The notes under the pieces were generated by a model. It made no database searches and was not told the DNA's origin. It was given only the letters and a program-made list of their open reading frames with translations. 64,000 nt of DNA from Bacteroidota bacterium (GTDB lineage Bacteria > Bacteroidota > Bacteroidia > Chitinophagales > JADIYW01). The translations under genes and the position numbers were made by a program. Below are positions 61,177-64,000 of this stretch, piece by piece. Every line of letters starts with the position of its first letter. The first letter of the stretch is position 1. Location: NCBI GenBank assembly GCA_963169645.1, contig CAUJCO010000008.1, positions 82,599 through 146,598 of the forward strand, written 5' to 3'.

Positions 61177-63492
61177 TTAGTTCGGTTTACGCATATTGCA
61201 GGTTTTACACAAATCAATTTTCTTGTAATTATTTACAAGGTTTTGGTAGTTGTCGCTTTGCAACACTTCTTCAATACTTGTCTTTTCAATATTTCCAAAG
61301 TGTCCTAATGTTCTACGCATTTCATCAGGGGCACAACAAGGCGAAATGTTTCCTGTTGCTGAAACCCACAATTCTTTTTCTAAAAACGGACACTCGTAGC
61401 TTTCGGGTACTTCGGTAAGTTCAGTCCCCACTTGCTTTATTTGTAGCGGAATAATGTTTTCCAACAAAACTTTTTCGCCATTAGGTTTTCGAGATTTTTC
61501 TTGTGCTTCGTAGGCTTGTTTTACATACTCGTTCCATTTTGCAATGCTTTCAGGCGTTGCTTTCATTGATAAATGTTTAATTTCATCAAAATGTGCCCAA
61601 AGCTGATGTCCTTTTACTCTGTCCACGCCCAATTCAGAAGCCAATTTTACAATGTCTGCCAGCTCGTGCATATTGTTTTGCATAAACGTAAGTTGAAACG
61701 ATACACGACAGTAATAACCTGTGTTTGCAAAGTGTTCATCACGTATGCGAACAAATTCTTTCACGTTTGCAACGGCTTCTTCAAAGTTTATTTTCAACAT
61801 TACTTTTTCCGAAGTTTCGGCAGTCGCACCGTTCCAACTTATTTTTACATCAGTTGTAATTGGCACAATCAATTTTGCCCATTCTGTAACGGTTTTCTCT
61901 GTTGTTCTCGGAAACGTGCCGTTAGTAGTCAAATTCATCTTGATGTCGTATTTGTAACACAGATTAACAAAATGCGCAAAATGCTTGTAAATTAATGGTT
62001 CGCCCATTGTGGACGGAATCATTTCTGTAACTCCTATTTTTTTCGCTTGCTCAAAAATGGGTTCTAACCATTCTTTGGGCATTCTGCGATGTTTTCCGCC
62101 CAATTTTTCTTTGATGTAAGTTGAAAACGGACTGTGTTCTTCGCACATTGTGCAACTCAAATTACAATCTTCGGGATTTGTGTCAAGTGTTACACGCCAA
62201 AGTTTATAGCCATTTTTCGGAATGAATTTTTGATAAATTATTTTCAACTCTTTGCAATGGTCTTGAATGTTTGGAACACTTCCGTCTGCCGAATACAAAT
62301 AACCTTTTTCGCCTAATTGCTTCATCGTTTCGGCATTTGAAACAGCGAATTTTAGTTGCTCTACTAATGAATTTACGTTTCGATGTCCAAATAAAAGCCC
62401 GTTTACATTATGCTGAACATATTCTTTCATTCCACCAAAGTCGGCTGTAATTACAGGTACTTTGCACGATTGTGCTTCGTGAATTACAAGCGGTGAATTT
62501 TCGCCCCAAATACTCGGAACTACAATACAATCAATAGTTGAGAAAACATCATTCGCTAAATTATGATTGATGTATTCGCCCGAAAATTCAATTTTGTTTT
62601 TTGAAGTTGCGGCTAATTCTTTCAAAGCATTTGTGCTTTGTCCGTTTGCTCTGCCGAAAATTTTTAGCGTTGCATTTTGTTCAACTTGTTTAAACGCTTC
62701 AATCAAAAGATTTACGCCTTTTGCGGGAATGTGAGTTCCGATGTAGCCAAAAGTGTAATTCGTTTTCTCTTTTGATTTTTCAGTTTGCGTTAAGTATTCC
62801 GTAGGAAAACCGTAATCTAAATAAATGATTTTGTTTTCACGAACGCCAAAGTCATTGATAAATCTATCACGCAAATAATTTGAAGGCGCAATAAACAAAT
62901 CAACTTTATTGATGATTGCTTTTGTTTCAATCATTCGTTGGTGTGTCCAACTGCTCCAACTTTCAATGTCGGCTTGTTTGTTTTCTTCTCGTCCGCTGAA
63001 ATAAACTTTGTAGCAATCTGTCGCACATTTTTTTTCGTCTTGTTTTTCGCACAACTGAAAGTTGTTTGCGTTACCAATGCTTCGTGTCAAGAATTGTCCG
63101 CGTGGACACATTAACCAAAAGTCATGAAGCGTGTAAACAATCGGAATTTTGAGTTTGTTCAATTCGTCAATCAAACCTGTTGAAAGATGATTAACGTGCC
63201 CGATGTGTGCAATATCGGGATTTAGTTTTTTCACTAATTCCGCAAAGCTGTCGTCCATTTGTTTGTGGCGATAACCGTCTTTGCCTTGCGGATTGTTTAC
63301 GAAGTAAAGCGTTAAGTTGTCGTTTATTTTTTGCTCACGAACACTGAAACAACTTGCATAAGGATTTTCTTCCCGTGTAAAAACGGAAACTTTATTTTGC
63401 TTTGAAAGTTCGTTACAAATTGATTGGCTGTAAACTTCTGAACCTGCGTTATAGTTGGGCGGATAGCCGTGTATTATTTTTAGAATGTGCAT
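61177..63492 (-). CDS. GT4 glycosyltransferase - radical SAM/SPASM fusion
   Basis: 771 residues in one frame. Residues 1-410 are a GT-B glycosyltransferase of family 4: IIHGYPPNYNAGSEVYSQ start, FGYIGTHIPAKGVNLLIEAF, and the donor-binding EX7E in IWGENSPLVIHEAQSCKVPV. From about 430 a radical SAM core follows: the 4Fe-4S triad C-x3-C-x2-C in CNLSCTMCEEHSP, then GEPLIYKHFAHFVNLC. The end (CPFLEKELWVSATGNISPCC, then CKTCNMRKPN) is a SPASM auxiliary-cluster domain. The same frame joins both with no stop, and family lengths are normal. A glycosylated product modified by radical chemistry is the simplest idea; unproven. Confidence 0.85.
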   Translation of the reverse strand: MHILKIIHGYPPNYNAGSEVYSQSICNELSKQNKVSVFTREENPYASCFSVREQKINDNLTLYFVNNPQGKDGYRHKQMDDSFAELVKKLNPDIAHIGHVNHLSTGLIDELNKLKIPIVYTLHDFWLMCPRGQFLTRSIGNANNFQLCEKQDEKKCATDCYKVYFSGREENKQADIESWSSWTHQRMIETKAIINKVDLFIAPSNYLRDRFINDFGVRENKIIYLDYGFPTEYLTQTEKSKEKTNYTFGYIGTHIPAKGVNLLIEAFKQVEQNATLKIFGRANGQSTNALKELAATSKNKIEFSGEYINHNLANDVFSTIDCIVVPSIWGENSPLVIHEAQSCKVPVITADFGGMKEYVQHNVNGLLFGHRNVNSLVEQLKFAVSNAETMKQLGEKGYLYSADGSVPNIQDHCKELKIIYQKFIPKNGYKLWRVTLDTNPEDCNLSCTMCEEHSPFSTYIKEKLGGKHRRMPKEWLEPIFEQAKKIGVTEMIPSTMGEPLIYKHFAHFVNLCYKYDIKMNLTTNGTFPRTTEKTVTEWAKLIVPITTDVKISWNGATAETSEKVMLKINFEEAVANVKEFVRIRDEHFANTGYYCRVSFQLTFMQNNMHELADIVKLASELGVDRVKGHQLWAHFDEIKHLSMKATPESIAKWNEYVKQAYEAQEKSRKPNGEKVLLENIIPLQIKQVGTELTEVPESYECPFLEKELWVSATGNISPCCAPDEMRRTLGHFGNIEKTSIEEVLQSDNYQNLVNNYKKIDLCKTCNMRKPN

Positions 63493-63513
63493 TTTTAGTC
63501 GGATTAAAAATAT

Positions 63514-63542
63514 AAAAGCAAGCGGGCAAAGCCCGCTTGCTT
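63514..63542 (-). terminator. terminator between 46-aa gene and glycosyltransferase fusion
   Basis: AAGCAAGCGGGC (63516-63527) and GCCCGCTTGCTT (63531-63542) form a perfect 12-bp stem with loop AAA, followed on the minus strand by TTATATTTTTA. It lies 11 bases after the small gene's stop and about 20 before the fusion gene's start. Confidence 0.92.
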
Positions 63543-63552
63543 AATGCACAAC

Positions 63553-63693
63553 TTATCTTTTACCTTTTTGTTGGTTCGGATTAAGCTGTTTTCCACGATT
63601 ACCTTGATTTTTGTCAAAGGTCGTGTTGCTTCCATTAGTTCCCTTGTTTGGGTTCTTAATGTCTGCCTGATGATTAGATGATTTGTTTTTCAT
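63553..63693 (-). CDS. 46-residue conserved-type small protein
   Basis: 46 residues, ATG 63693 to stop 63553. Composition is Asn/Lys/Gly/Gln-rich with no Cys and no signal: MKNKSSNHQADIKNPNKG, then TNGSNTTFDKNQGNRGKQLNP and QQKGKR. I recall similar NHQADI..NPNKGT..T.DK.QGNRGKQLNPN peptides in many Bacteroidota, so it looks like a real small gene. It has its own terminator. A radical SAM protein is next, but the terminator and composition argue against it being a precursor peptide. Probably a disordered basic protein of unknown role. Confidence 0.65.
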   Translation of the reverse strand: MKNKSSNHQADIKNPNKGTNGSNTTFDKNQGNRGKQLNPNQQKGKR

Positions 63694-63860
63694 AAATCAC
63701 AACAGTTTAGAAGTTATGCCTACTCTTAACTTGCTTTTCGGCATCCGCACCTTTCGTTTTGAATGGACGTTAGAATAACCATTTGTCAAATATACAAATT
63801 TTAAAGTTTGTTTTTGTCGTGTTGGTCTGCCAGTGACTTGTGGGTCGTCCCACTGCTTAC

Positions 63861-63946
63861 TGCTAACGGTTTGCAGCTTTGCGAAGTGAGCTAACACCAT
63901 AAAAAACTATTTTTTTTAGCTCATTTTGCAAAACTGCTGTTGTACG
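63861..63946. repeat. attC-like palindromic element d
   Basis: 86 bp, the shortest copy. Left arm TGCTAACGGTTTGCAGCTTT then GCGAAGTGAGCT; right arm AGCTCATTTTGCAAAACTGC then TGTTGTACG. GTTTGC pairs with GCAAAAC and GTGAGCT with AGCTCAT; CAGCTTT is again unpaired. It lies 54 bp before the window end, presumably just 3' of another minus-strand gene outside it. Confidence 0.78.
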
Positions 63947-64000
63947 AATGTTTTAGTTTATGCAATTTACTAAAACAGATTCAGTTTTAAGCTACTCGCA

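Noticed and set aside
63553..63693. Small protein as a RiPP precursor for the radical SAM enzyme
   Set aside because: Strong terminator between the genes, no Cys or clear leader/core division, and similar peptides occur without such neighbours as far as I recall.
63697..63900. 67-codon minus-strand frame near the right edge
   Set aside because: It runs through attC-like element d and has no family features.

Overview
The window is AT-rich DNA (about one third G+C by eye) from a member of the Bacteroidota. The evidence is the set of TonB-dependent receptors with carboxypeptidase-regulatory N-domains, the DUF1800/DUF1501 pair, DUF4143 and WG-repeat proteins, and promoter elements of the Bacteroidota type (TAnnTTTG, sometimes with TTTG 19 bp upstream). 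Nothing here fixes the genus.

Positions 1-33,300 are mostly chromosomal housekeeping and envelope genes. They include a GH36 alpha-galactosidase cut by the left edge, TPR and outer-membrane proteins, clpB, a GNAT/GT2 divergent pair, a TMTC-like glycosyltransferase, ung, pyrR-pyrB, a Rieske oxygenase facing an acyl-CoA dehydrogenase, dnaX, a run of exported proteins, a 1067-residue TonB receptor behind an octamer repeat, a diheme cytochrome c and a DEAD-box helicase. There are tRNA-Arg(TCT) and tRNA-Gln(TTG) genes. dnaX is split by a -1 frame change at a ten-A tract followed by TAA, which looks like a gamma/tau frameshift or slippage site.

Positions 33,348-37,650 hold a DpnII/MboI-type restriction-modification island (two methylases and the GATC endonuclease) with a GmrSD-like DUF262/DUF1524 nuclease gene inserted in the operon. 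It is followed by an ECF sigma/anti-sigma pair, a probable metal (copper?) uptake operon (TonB receptor, Met-rich lipoprotein, small CNGKC protein) and a nitrite module nirB-nirD-nirC.

From about 47 kb to the end the content is accessory: a serine hydrolase, a GNAT, a MazG-like/GIY-YIG-helicase-S24 two-gene unit, two decayed IS3-family copies that cut a parD antitoxin, then minus-strand genes punctuated by four long imperfect palindromes in one orientation. Each palindrome lies just 3' of a gene or at the window edge, as attC sites do in integron cassettes. The cassettes carry an HNH nuclease with a small membrane protein, an AAA/DUF4143 ATPase, and a four-gene operon encoding a glycosyltransferase-radical SAM/SPASM fusion, a histidine phosphatase, a methyltransferase and a WG-repeat protein. 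The attC-like array and the novel fusion operon are the strongest candidates for something undescribed. No integrase gene is visible in the window.
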